In this document: positions 34,617 through 42,960 of the stretch, piece by piece
Numbering within the stretch: the first letter of the stretch is position 1
How the letters are laid out: every line of letters starts with the position of its first letter
NCBI RefSeq assembly: GCF_900604385.1
Contig: NZ_LR027382.1
Location: forward strand, 806,001 to 870,000
Reading direction: 5' to 3'
Length of the DNA stretch: 64,000 nt
Origin: Alistipes megaguti
Lineage (GTDB): Bacteria; Bacteroidota; Bacteroidia; Bacteroidales; Rikenellaceae
Notes under the pieces: model-generated
Seen by the model: the letters and a program-made list of their open reading frames with translations, nothing else
Databases searched by the model: none
Told to the model about the DNA's origin: nothing
Made by a program: the position numbers and the translations under genes

Positions 34617-35492
34617 TCACTCCGCCTCTGCAGAGCACGGACGCACCACCCGCAAACCGCCGGCCACACACTCGATGTGAAGCGGGAATTCGGCACCGGG
34701 CTGTCCGTCGACATCCGTCGGCTCGTTGACCGTCGACTGGATGTCGATCTTCCGGGCCCGGAAGTGGCGGACAATCTTCGGATTGCCGCCCAGCAGGTAC
34801 TGTCCCATGGCCAGCGTCGAACGGAAGAGATCCTTCTTTTCAAGCAGAATGCAGTCGAACAGTCCGTCGCGGATCGACGCCGTGCGCGCCAGGCGGAATC
34901 CGCCCGCCGTCTCGCCGTTGAAGATCAGCACCATCAGCGACCGCAGGTCGAAATGCTCGCCGTCGGCCACAATCTCCAGCGGCACGGCATGGATCGTCCG
35001 GAACTCCTTGACCCCCTCGATGATATAGGCCAGTTTGCCGATGCGGTGTTTGCGCGAATTGGGCGTACGCTGCGAGGTGGTCGTGAAGATCCCGAACGAG
35101 AAGATGTTGACGAACCACAGGTCGTTGACCCGGCCCACATCGACCCGATCCTCGCAACCCGTAGCGACCTGACGCGCCGCTTCGAGCAGTTCGTTCGACA
35201 TGCCGAGCGCCCCGGCAAAATCGTTCGCCGTCCCGGCCGGAATCACCCCGATCGGAATATCGAGACCCTTGCGCTTCATGGCGTTGACGGCAAAATTGAC
35301 GGTTCCGTCGCCTCCGGCCACGACCATCAGATCGATCGTCTCATGGCCCTCGAAGGGATTGACGGCAAAGTCGATCGGCTGCGGAATAACCCGGTAGCCG
35401 TTCGTACGGAAGATCTCGTCGATCTGTTCGGCTTCGCGGGCGACACGCCCCCGGCCCGATTCGGGATTATAGAGAAATACGGCGGTTTTCAT
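34617..35492 (-). CDS. Diacylglycerol kinase-family lipid kinase
   Basis: A 291-residue kinase of the DgkB/YegS/sphingosine kinase superfamily. FLYNPESGRG at the N-terminus is the family start, VVAGGDGTVNFAVNAM is the nucleotide-binding GGDGT motif (about 58-73), and PIGVIPAGTANDFAGALG is the conserved lipid-kinase motif. It phosphorylates a membrane lipid. In this organism diacylglycerol or a sphingoid base are plausible substrates, the latter because the window also has a serine-palmitoyltransferase-like gene, but the motifs do not decide. It ends 37 bases before nothing but spacer, and follows apbE on the same strand. Confidence 0.88.
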   Translation of the reverse strand: MKTAVFLYNPESGRGRVAREAEQIDEIFRTNGYRVIPQPIDFAVNPFEGHETIDLMVVAGGDGTVNFAVNAMKRKGLDIPIGVIPAGTANDFAGALGMSNELLEAARQVATGCEDRVDVGRVNDLWFVNIFSFGIFTTTSQRTPNSRKHRIGKLAYIIEGVKEFRTIHAVPLEIVADGEHFDLRSLMVLIFNGETAGGFRLARTASIRDGLFDCILLEKKDLFRSTLAMGQYLLGGNPKIVRHFRARKIDIQSTVNEPTDVDGQPGAEFPLHIECVAGGLRVVRPCSAEAE

Positions 35493-35529
35493 AGATAAGA
35501 GTCGTTCGAATGGGTTGGTCCGGGGAGTT

Positions 35530-36540
35530 TCACTCCAGAATCAGCGGCTTCATCGCCGGGGAGACATACTCCTCATAGGCGTCACCCTCGCCCGCCAGGA
35601 TGAAGTAGACCTTCACGCCCGGCATGCGGTCGACGGCCGCACGCGCATCGTCGGCCCCCATGGCCAGAAACATCGTCCCCAGGGCATCGGCCTCGGCACA
35701 CGTCGGAGCCACCACCGTCACCGACAGCAGCCGCGACACGACACTGTGTCCCGTACGGGGATCGATCGTATGGGCCACCTTGTTGCCGTCGGCATCCAGA
35801 TAGAAGCGGCGGTAGTTGCCCGACGTGGCCAGACCGCCCTCCGAGAGGCTGATCCGACGCTGGAGATACTCTCCGTCGCTCATGTTGCCGTCGAAGGGTG
35901 TCTCCACGCCGATGCGCCACGGATTGCCCTGGCGGTTGACACCCCGGCAGCGCACTTCGCCGCCGATGTCGACGATGTAGTTCTCGGCGCCGAAGCGCTC
36001 GACCAGCCCGGCCAGCAGGTCCACCGTATAGCCCTTGGCCACGGAGTTGAAGTCGAGCTGCACGCGCGGATCGGCCTTCACCAGGCGGTTGCCCTCGATG
36101 TGCACCTTCTCACGTCCGACAAAGGTGAGGATCGAATCGATGTTCGGGTGTGCCTGCGCCTCCTTGCCCGCGAAGCCCCATGCCTCGACCAGCGGCTTGA
36201 CCGTCACGTCGTAGCGGCCGTCGCTCAGGGCGCCGATGCTGTCGGCCAGCCGCAGGTTGAAGGCGATATGGCGGTCGACCGTATCGGTCTGGTTGCGGTT
36301 CAGACGGCTCAGCAACGAGTTCTCCTCGAAGATCGACATCGAAGCTTTCGCCTCGCGGTCGAGATCCATGACAGCCGCATAGAGCTCTTGTGCCGAAGCA
36401 TCGCGCACGTCGGCGACGATATGCAGCGTCGTACCCAGCATCACCCCGTCAACGGTCGTATAGTCGGGGCGTCCGGTACACGAGGCCAGAACCACCGCCG
36501 CAACCACGGTCCAGGCGCCGCGGACTCGCTTGTTTCCCAT
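35530..36540 (-). CDS. apbE: FAD:protein FMN transferase (ApbE), lipoprotein
   Basis: A 336-residue ApbE enzyme, which attaches FMN to Thr/Ser of target proteins such as NqrB, NqrC or RnfG. The N-terminal lipoprotein signal ends VVAAVVLASC (Cys21), so it is anchored outside the inner membrane. Motifs: VMLGTTLHIV, SLLSRLNRNQ, DFNSVAKGYTVDLLAGLVE with the Mg/FAD loop, NYIVDIGGEVRCRG and the final SVTVVAPTCAEADALGTMFLAMG. ATG 36540 is used, and an ATG at 36561 is also in frame. Same strand as the lipid kinase, 37 bases apart. Targets are outside the window. Confidence 0.92.
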   Translation of the reverse strand: MGNKRVRGAWTVVAAVVLASCTGRPDYTTVDGVMLGTTLHIVADVRDASAQELYAAVMDLDREAKASMSIFEENSLLSRLNRNQTDTVDRHIAFNLRLADSIGALSDGRYDVTVKPLVEAWGFAGKEAQAHPNIDSILTFVGREKVHIEGNRLVKADPRVQLDFNSVAKGYTVDLLAGLVERFGAENYIVDIGGEVRCRGVNRQGNPWRIGVETPFDGNMSDGEYLQRRISLSEGGLATSGNYRRFYLDADGNKVAHTIDPRTGHSVVSRLLSVTVVAPTCAEADALGTMFLAMGADDARAAVDRMPGVKVYFILAGEGDAYEEYVSPAMKPLILE

Positions 36541-36652
36541 AATTTTCCTGCGTTTAGGCACAAAAATACGATTTTCCCCGTAAACTTTTCATTTTTCGCC
36601 CGAAAAGACGAAGAATTTTCGACTTTTCATTCCTAAATCATAATTATATTCG

Positions 36653-36660
36653 TACCTTTG
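36653..36660 (+). promoter_or_regulatory. -7 box of rpsO
   Basis: TACCTTTG with a leader of about 65 bases before the rpsO ATG. The leader contains a small hairpin (AACGC, TCTG, GCGTT) that could serve S15 autoregulation, though no specific S15 site can be assigned. Confidence 0.55.
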
Positions 36661-36731
36661 CCCAACGCTCTGGCGTTATCCACGGTAAGGGGGATGCGTC
36701 GTAGAGTGGAACTTAAATAAACTTTTACAAA

Positions 36732-37004
36732 ATGGCTTATTTAACAGCTGAGAAAAAGCAGGAGCTTTTCGGCCAGTACGGCAAGTCTAACACCGACACG
36801 GGTTCGCCCGAGAGCCAGATCGCGTTGTTTTCGTACCGTATCAGCCACCTTACTGAACACCTCAAGAACAACCGGCACGACTTCGGTACCCAGCGCGCGC
36901 TGCTGCGTCTGGTCGGCAAGCGCCGCCAGTTGCTGGAGTACCTCAAGGAGGTCGACATCGAGCGCTACCGCGCCATCGTCAAGACCTTGAATCTCCGTAA
37001 GTAA
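36732..37004 (+). CDS. rpsO: 30S ribosomal protein S15
   Basis: A 90-residue S15 protein, which binds 16S rRNA at the three-way junction of h20-h22. Signatures: KSNTDTGSPESQIALFSYRISHLTEHLKNNRHDFGTQRALLRLVGKRRQLLEYL. Length normal. Followed after 89 bases by pnp, the widely conserved rpsO-pnp pair. Confidence 0.98.
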   Translation: MAYLTAEKKQELFGQYGKSNTDTGSPESQIALFSYRISHLTEHLKNNRHDFGTQRALLRLVGKRRQLLEYLKEVDIERYRAIVKTLNLRK

Positions 37005-37093
37005 TCCGAGGTTTGAAATGAGGGCAATTCCCGAAGGGGGTTGCCTTCATTTTCTTGCGAAAAAAATCGAGCACATCATAGGTTAAAATTTTT

Positions 37094-39310
37094 ATGGAAG
37101 AAAAGAAGCTGTACAACGCAGTCCGCAAGATCATCACCCTCGGCGACGGCCGCCAGATCGAGATCGAAACGGGCAAGCTGGCCAAACAGGCCGATGGCGC
37201 CGTGGTCGTCAAGATGGGCGACACGATGCTCCTCGGCACCGTCGTGGCCGCAAAGGATGCAAAACCCGACACCGACTTCATGCCCCTGCAGGTCGAATAC
37301 AAAGAGAAGTACGCCGCCTGCGGACGCTACCCCGGAGGTTTCATGAAGCGCGAAGGAAAGGCCAACGACAGTGAAATCCTCGTCGCCCGCCTGATCGACC
37401 GCGCCCTCCGTCCCCTGTTCCCCGCCGATTACCACGCCGAGGTATACGTCACCGTAAACCTCATCTCGGCTGACAAGGACATTCAGCCCGATGCCCTGGC
37501 CGGTCTGGCCGCTTCGGCTGCCCTGGCCGTGTCGGACATCCCCTTCGGAGGCCCCATCTCCGAGGTCCGCGTCGTACGCAAGAACGGGCAGTATGCCATC
37601 AACCCCAACTTCTCCGAAATGCCCGAGTGCGACCTCGACATCATGGTCGGCGGTACGATCGACAACATCCTCATGGTCGAGGGTGAGATGAAGGAGGTCT
37701 CCGAGGAGGTCATGCTCGGCGCCATCAAGTTCGCACACGAGGAGATCAAGAAGCAGTGCGCCGTACAGATCGAGCTCTCGAAGGAGCTCGGCAAGGACGT
37801 AAAACGCACCTACTGCCACGAGGTCAACGACGAGGAGCTCCGCCAGACCATCATCAAGGAGCTCTACGACAAGGCCTACGCCATCGCTACGAGCGGCACG
37901 ATGAAGCATGAGCGCGAGGACCTCTTCAACGCCCTCGAGGCCGAATTCGCCTCGCGCTACACCGAGGAGGAGCTCGTCGAGAAGGCCCCGCTGATCCACA
38001 AGTATTTCCACGACGACGTCCTCAAGAAGGCCATGCGCAACATGATCCTCGACGAGGGCAAACGTCTCGACGGCCGCCGTACGGACGAGATCCGTCCCAT
38101 CTGGTGCGAAGTGGGCTACCTGCCCGCCGCCCACGGTTCGGCCATCTTCACCCGCGGCGAAACCCAGGCCCTGGCTACCGTAACCCTCGGCACGAAGCTC
38201 GACGAGAAGGTCAAGGACGAGGTGCTCGTGCAGGGCACCGAGCAGTTCGTGCTCCACTACAACTTCCCGCCCTTCTCGACCGGCGAGGCAAAGGCCGCAC
38301 GCGGTCTGTCGCGCCGTGAGATCGGCCACGGCCACCTCGCATGGCGCGCCCTGAAGCCCATGATTCCGCTGGGCGAGGAGAACCCCTATGCCGTCCGTGT
38401 CGTTTCGGACATCCTCGAGTCGAACGGTTCGTCGTCGATGGCTACCGTCTGCGCCGGCACGCTCGCCCTGATGGACGCCGGCGTCAAGATCAAGAAGCCC
38501 GTTTCGGGTATCGCCATGGGTCTGATCACCGACTCCTCGACCGGCAAGTGGGCCGTCCTCTCCGACATCCTCGGCGATGAGGACCACCTCGGCGACATGG
38601 ACTTCAAGGTAACCGGTACGCGCGACGGTATCACCGCCACGCAGATGGATATCAAGGTCGACGGCCTCTCGTACGAAGTCCTCGCCAAAGCCCTCGAGCA
38701 GGCTCGTCAGGGCCGCATGCACATCCTCGACAAGATCACCGAGTGCATCGCCGAGCCGCGCGCCGACTACAAGCCCTTCGTACCGCGCATCGTCCAGATC
38801 ACCATCCCGCAGGATATGATCGGCCCCGTAATCGGCCCCGGCGGAAAGGTCATCCAGGATATTCAGAAGACCACCAACACCACCATCACCATCACCGAGG
38901 TCGACAACAAGGGTATCGTCGACATCTTCGGCGTGGACAAGGCCGCCCTCGACGCTGCACTGGCCCGCATCAAGGCCATCGTGGCAATCCCCGAGGTGGG
39001 CGAAACCTATCACGGAAAGATCCGTTCGATCGTGGCATTCGGCGCCTTCGTCGAGATCCTCCCCGGAAAGGATGCCCTGCTCCACATCTCCGAAATCGAC
39101 TACAAGCGTTTCGAGACCATGGAGGAGACCGGTCTGAAGGAGGGTGACGAGATCGATGTCAAGCTCATCGGCGTCGATCCCAAGACCAACAAACTCAAGC
39201 TTTCGCGCAAGGCCCTGCTCCCGAAACCCGAGGGTTATGTCGAGCGTGAGCGTCGTCCCAGACCCGACCGCGGCGATCGCCGCCCACGGCACGACCACAA
39301 GGACGAATAA
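37094..39310 (+). CDS. pnp: Polyribonucleotide nucleotidyltransferase
   Basis: A 738-residue 3'-5' phosphorolytic RNase, trimeric. Two RNase PH domains (about 1-230 and 300-550; catalytic core around [30 protein letters not shown]) are joined by the helical middle domain. Then come a KH domain (about 555-615, [21 protein letters not shown]) and an S1 domain (about 625-695, [33 protein letters not shown]). A short basic Arg/Asp-rich tail follows. It sits after rpsO and is followed by a terminator. Confidence 0.97.
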   Translation: MEEKKLYNAVRKIITLGDGRQIEIETGKLAKQADGAVVVKMGDTMLLGTVVAAKDAKPDTDFMPLQVEYKEKYAACGRYPGGFMKREGKANDSEILVARLIDRALRPLFPADYHAEVYVTVNLISADKDIQPDALAGLAASAALAVSDIPFGGPISEVRVVRKNGQYAINPNFSEMPECDLDIMVGGTIDNILMVEGEMKEVSEEVMLGAIKFAHEEIKKQCAVQIELSKELGKDVKRTYCHEVNDEELRQTIIKELYDKAYAIATSGTMKHEREDLFNALEAEFASRYTEEELVEKAPLIHKYFHDDVLKKAMRNMILDEGKRLDGRRTDEIRPIWCEVGYLPAAHGSAIFTRGETQALATVTLGTKLDEKVKDEVLVQGTEQFVLHYNFPPFSTGEAKAARGLSRREIGHGHLAWRALKPMIPLGEENPYAVRVVSDILESNGSSSMATVCAGTLALMDAGVKIKKPVSGIAMGLITDSSTGKWAVLSDILGDEDHLGDMDFKVTGTRDGITATQMDIKVDGLSYEVLAKALEQARQGRMHILDKITECIAEPRADYKPFVPRIVQITIPQDMIGPVIGPGGKVIQDIQKTTNTTITITEVDNKGIVDIFGVDKAALDAALARIKAIVAIPEVGETYHGKIRSIVAFGAFVEILPGKDALLHISEIDYKRFETMEETGLKEGDEIDVKLIGVDPKTNKLKLSRKALLPKPEGYVERERRPRPDRGDRRPRHDHKDE

Positions 39311-39332
39311 AACGTTTGTGAATGTGACATTT

Positions 39333-39372
39333 CGGGCGGAAATTTTATTTACATTTCCCGCCCGAAATTTTG
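39333..39372 (+). terminator. Intrinsic terminator of rpsO-pnp
   Basis: TTTCGGGCGGAAAT pairs with ATTTCCCGCCCGAAA (one bulge), followed by TTTTGC. Its 3' end overlaps the -33 element of the next promoter. Confidence 0.8.
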
Positions 39373-39400
39373 CATAATTTGCCGGACTTTTCTATATTTG
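39369..39400 (+). promoter_or_regulatory. Promoter of the TPR lipoprotein gene
   Basis: TTTG at 39369-39372, a 20-base spacer and TATATTTG at 39393-39400. Transcription should start near 39407, giving a leader of about 330 bases. Confidence 0.65.
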
Positions 39401-39406
39401 CGTTGT

Positions 39407-39734
39407 TCCAGCGGCTCAGACTGCCCACCGGCTCGGATCCAGCGACTTAACCCGCAGGAGCGGGTCACCCGACAGAGAGAGAGAATAGAGAGAAGTGAAG
39501 AGAGAAGAATGAAGTGGCGGAGGTGTTCGGGAAAAGAGACAAAACGAAGAAAAAGAAGGTACGAGGCGCTAAATGAAGCGCTGGAGAGAAAAACAGAGAG
39601 GAGAGAGGGAGAGGAGAGGAGAGAAGAGAGAGAGGAGTGAGAGAACAGGCATACGCCCCGATTCACAAGCGGACGTATCGGTTTTTAATCGAAAATAAGG
39701 CAAACAACAAATAAACACACTAACTTTATCTATT
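39407..39734 (+). other. Long purine-rich 5' leader
   Basis: From the predicted transcript start to ATG 39735 there is no gene. About 39470-39650 is dominated by GAGAGA and GAAGGA repeats on the plus strand, and the final 80 bases are AT-rich. It could hold translational control elements, but no riboswitch fold is recognisable. Confidence 0.5.
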
Positions 39735-41468
39735 ATGAAAAACATCATGAAATTGAGCGTTGTGCTCGTAGCTGCCGCTTTGGCATTCTCGAGTTGTAAC
39801 TGCTTCAAGAAGATGGCCCAAAATCGGGACGACATCAAATTGACGGTGACTCCCGAGATTCTGACACTGAACAACGGCATCGTGGCCGCTGACATCAATG
39901 TCACGTTCCCCGAAGAGTACTTCAACAAGAAGGCTGTGATCAAGGTAACGCCCGTCATCGTTTTCGAGGGCGGCGAAGTTGCCGGTACGACCAAATATTA
40001 TCAGGGTTCGAAGGTGGACGAGAACTACGCCGTTGTCGACAAGACCACCGGTGGAAACTTCTCGCAGCACGTTGAATTCGCCTACGATCCCCGCATGGAC
40101 CAGTGCGAACTCCAGCTCCGCGCCGAGATCAAGTGCCCGAAGGGCAAGTGCAAGGAGTTCACGCTCGTAAACCTCAACAACGGTGCAATCCCCACCAAGG
40201 AGGAGGCTGCCGTGCTGGCCGGCAATGACGAGGCCGCAAAGGCTGCCCTGGCCAAGGAGTTCGGTCTGACGGTTGCCTATGGTCTGAACACCCTGCAGAA
40301 GGACCTCAAGTACGGCGATCTGATGGAGCAGATGAACAACGACTACAAGAAGGTTACCACCGTCGTTGACAAGACCGACCTGCTCTATGCCATCAACTCC
40401 TCCGTCGTAACGAAGAAGAACGAGCAGAACGCAAACCTCGACGCCTTCAAGGCCAACGTCGACAAGAACCTCGACAACGACCGCGCTACCCAGAACATCG
40501 CCGTCAAGGGTTACGCTTCGCCCGATGGTCCGGTGAAGTTCAACGACAAGCTCTCCAAGGCTCGTAGCGAGTCCAGCCAGAAGGTCGTTGCCAAACTGCT
40601 CAAGGATGCCGGTCTGGAGATCGACGCCGCTGCCTACGGTGAGGACTGGGACGGCTTCAAGGAGCTCGTCGAGAAGTCCAATATCCAGGACAAGAACCTC
40701 ATTCTCCAGGTGCTGAGCCTCTACAACTCGCCCGCTGAGCGTGAGGCCGAAATCAAGAACATGTCCTCCGTATTCGAGGAGCTGAAGAAGGAGATCCTGC
40801 CCGAGCTCCGTCGCTCGCAGATCGTCAACAGCACCGATCTTCAGGGTCTGACCGATGCTGAGATCATGGAGGCTTATCGCAACGGTGGTGAACTCACCGC
40901 AGAGCACTACCTCTACGCCGCTCAGGAGCTGACCGAGGATCCCGCCGAGCAGGTTGAAATCCTCACCGCCGCTTCGAAGAAGTACAACGACGCCCGCATC
41001 TGGAACAACCTCGGTGTTGCCCAGACCGAAGTCGGCGACAAGGCTGCTGCCCTCGAGTCCTTCGAAAAGGCTGCCAAGCTCGACTCCTCGAAAGAGCTCA
41101 ACAAGAACCTCCTGCTGGCCAACCTCGCTAACGGCAACACCGCCGAGGCCAAGAAGTATGCCGCTGCCGCCGACGCCGAATCGAAGGCTGCCATGGCTGC
41201 TGCCGAGGGCGACTACAAGACCGCTGCCAAGGGTCTGACCGGCTACAACGAGGCTATCGCCCTGGTTCAGTCCAACGACCTGGCCGGTGCCAAGAAGGCC
41301 ATCGCCAAGGACAACTCCGCCGAGGCCGACTACCTGCGTGCCGTCATCGCCGTCAAGGAGGGTGACCTGAAGACCGCCGAGGCTCAGCTCAAGAGCGCTA
41401 CCTCGAAGAATCCCGAGCTCGCCGCCAAGGCTGCCAAGGACGTCAACCTCAAGGCGCTGAAGAAATAA
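39735..41468 (+). CDS. Lipoprotein with OmpA-like and TPR regions
   Basis: A 577-residue lipoprotein. The signal MKNIMKLSVVLVAAALAFSSC gives Cys21. A beta-rich N-terminal domain (about 30-210, DIKLTVTPEILTLNNGIVAADINVTFP) is followed by a segment resembling an OmpA/peptidoglycan-binding domain (about 250-300, NIAVKGYASPDGPVKFNDKLSKARSESSQKVVAKLL). Tetratricopeptide-like helices make up the C-terminal third (ARIWNNLGVAQTEVGDKAAALESFEKAAKLD and further repeats), Ala/Lys-rich at the end. It is probably an abundant cell-envelope protein, judging from codon use and the strong promoter and terminator. Exact role unknown. Confidence 0.8.
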   Translation: MKNIMKLSVVLVAAALAFSSCNCFKKMAQNRDDIKLTVTPEILTLNNGIVAADINVTFPEEYFNKKAVIKVTPVIVFEGGEVAGTTKYYQGSKVDENYAVVDKTTGGNFSQHVEFAYDPRMDQCELQLRAEIKCPKGKCKEFTLVNLNNGAIPTKEEAAVLAGNDEAAKAALAKEFGLTVAYGLNTLQKDLKYGDLMEQMNNDYKKVTTVVDKTDLLYAINSSVVTKKNEQNANLDAFKANVDKNLDNDRATQNIAVKGYASPDGPVKFNDKLSKARSESSQKVVAKLLKDAGLEIDAAAYGEDWDGFKELVEKSNIQDKNLILQVLSLYNSPAEREAEIKNMSSVFEELKKEILPELRRSQIVNSTDLQGLTDAEIMEAYRNGGELTAEHYLYAAQELTEDPAEQVEILTAASKKYNDARIWNNLGVAQTEVGDKAAALESFEKAAKLDSSKELNKNLLLANLANGNTAEAKKYAAAADAESKAAMAAAEGDYKTAAKGLTGYNEAIALVQSNDLAGAKKAIAKDNSAEADYLRAVIAVKEGDLKTAEAQLKSATSKNPELAAKAAKDVNLKALKK

Positions 41469-41494
41469 CTCCTCCCGCACTGAGGAATAAACGG

Positions 41495-41525
41495 GCCCGG
41501 ATCGATTGATCCGGGCTTTTTTTTG
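41495..41525 (+). terminator. Intrinsic terminator overlapping the deoC promoter
   Basis: GCCCGGATC, loop GATT, GATCCGGGC, then TTTTTTTT. The T-run includes the TTTG at 41522-41525 used as the -33 element of the next promoter. Confidence 0.85.
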
Positions 41526-41552
41526 CCGGTACGAATAATTTTCCTACTTTTG
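41522..41552 (+). promoter_or_regulatory. Promoter of deoC
   Basis: TTTG 41522-41525, a 19-base spacer, TACTTTTG 41545-41552: a textbook Bacteroidota promoter, 16 bases upstream of ATG 41569. Confidence 0.75.
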
Positions 41553-41568
41553 TGCAAAACCGTTAAGT

Positions 41569-42450
41569 ATGGAATACGCCAACCATCTCAAAGAGTACGC
41601 GCCGGCCTGGAGCCCCGCACAGGTAGACGAAGAGGTCGCCCGCTTCCGCAAGATCGCCCAAGAGCGGAATCACAATATCGAGGTATACAAGTTCTGCTAC
41701 TCGGCTATTGATCTGACGACGCTTTCGTGCAACGATTCGGTCGCTTCGGTCACCGAATTCGCCCGCAAGGCCGCAGAATTCTACGAAAAATACCCCGAAA
41801 TCCCCAATGTCGCCTCGATCTGTGTCTATCCGGCATTCGTCGATACGGTAGGCGTTGCGGTTGACGGCACGCCGATGCGCATCACGAGTGTGGCTGGCGG
41901 TTTCCCTGCCTCGCAGACCTTCCTCGAGGTGAAGGCCCTCGAAGTGGCCATGGCCGTGGAGAACGGAGCCGACGAGGTCGATATCGTGCTCAACGTCGGC
42001 AAGATGCTCACCGGGGCCTATGACGAAGCCGCCAACGAAGTAGAGGTGATCCGCACGGAGATGGACAGCGACATCGTGCTGAAGGTCATCATCGAGTCCG
42101 GAGCGCTGAAGACTCCGGAACTGATCCGCAACGCGTCGCTGCTGTCGATGTTTGCCGGTGCGGATTTCGTGAAGACCTCAACGGGCAAGATCGACGTGGC
42201 CGCTACACCCGAAGCCGCCGTCGTCATGTGCCAGGCGATCCGCGATTACCACGAAAAGACGGGCCGCAAGGTCGGTTTCAAGGCCGCAGGCGGCGTCCGC
42301 ACCCCCGAGGAGGCTGCCCTCTACTACACGATCGTCGAGGAGATTCTCGGCAAGGAGTGGCTCACGACGGATCTCTTCCGCATCGGAGCCTCGTCGGCCG
42401 CCAACAACATCCTCTCGGCCATCGAAGGAAAAACGATCAAATACTATTAG
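41569..42450 (+). CDS. deoC: Deoxyribose-phosphate aldolase
   Basis: A 293-residue class I aldolase cleaving 2-deoxyribose 5-phosphate to glyceraldehyde 3-phosphate and acetaldehyde. Signatures: ASICVYPAFVDTV, ADEVDIVLNVGKML, VLKVIIESGAL with the first active-site Lys, ADFVKTSTGK with the Schiff-base Lys, and GFKAAGGVRTPEEA with the second catalytic Lys. This is the longer DeoC form common in Bacteroidota and enterobacteria. Monocistronic, with its own promoter and terminator. Confidence 0.96.
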   Translation: MEYANHLKEYAPAWSPAQVDEEVARFRKIAQERNHNIEVYKFCYSAIDLTTLSCNDSVASVTEFARKAAEFYEKYPEIPNVASICVYPAFVDTVGVAVDGTPMRITSVAGGFPASQTFLEVKALEVAMAVENGADEVDIVLNVGKMLTGAYDEAANEVEVIRTEMDSDIVLKVIIESGALKTPELIRNASLLSMFAGADFVKTSTGKIDVAATPEAAVVMCQAIRDYHEKTGRKVGFKAAGGVRTPEEAALYYTIVEEILGKEWLTTDLFRIGASSAANNILSAIEGKTIKYY

Positions 42451-42478
42451 CAGCCCTGCACAATTTGCATTGTACGGG

Positions 42479-42513
42479 AAACGGCAACCTTTTTACAAAG
42501 GTTGCCGTTTTTT
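42479..42513 (+). terminator. Intrinsic terminator of deoC
   Basis: AAACGGCAACCTTT and AAAGGTTGCCGTTT form the stem, followed by TTT. Confidence 0.85.
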
Positions 42514-42666
42514 CACGCGCATCAACCGGCCTTTGCGAGACAATGGCGCCCCTCAAAGCGAGGCAAAGACCGCCGGTAGACCGAAGAACCAAGTAATTGC
42601 GGAAAGACCGGGCGGAAGCTGAAATCCGGCAACCGCAAGATCAGAACCAGAGGTTTCCCGATGGAT

Positions 42667-42960
42667 TCAACGCAAAGAATCCGTCGACAGGGAGGGTTCT
42701 GCCGGAGTATCACCCGGAATAGCCGCGGAGTCCACTCCAGGTTTCGTTCCGGGAACCGCTTCAGAGCCGGAGCGTACGGCCGTATCCCCGACAGTCTCCT
42801 GCGTCGGAACAGGAGCCCGCTGTGAATCCTGCGGCACAAGCGTCACACCGGGATCACCGAACGGAAGCATCGAACGGTAGCGACCGTGATGAAGGATCGT
42901 TATCACCACAACGGCCAGCACGGCCAAAGTCACCACAAAACCGATCAGTCGCTTAATCAT
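42667..42960 (-). CDS. Small membrane-anchored protein of unknown function
   Basis: A 97-residue protein with one N-terminal membrane helix (about 5-23, LIGFVVTLAVLAVVVITIL) and a Pro/Ser/Thr-rich, probably disordered periplasmic tail (VPTQETVGDTAVRSGSEAVPG). Its start overlaps the last codons of the upstream S41 protease, indicating translational coupling. I do not recognise the family. The coupling suggests a link to the protease, but that is inference. Confidence 0.65.
   Translation of the reverse strand: MIKRLIGFVVTLAVLAVVVITILHHGRYRSMLPFGDPGVTLVPQDSQRAPVPTQETVGDTAVRSGSEAVPGTKPGVDSAAIPGDTPAEPSLSTDSLR

Noticed and set aside
34417..34680. 87-codon plus-strand frame with PEKQPAPQKQPAPQKQ repeats
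   Set aside because: The repeated peptide is produced by the 18-bp tandem repeat, and the frame overlaps the end of the lipid kinase on the other strand.
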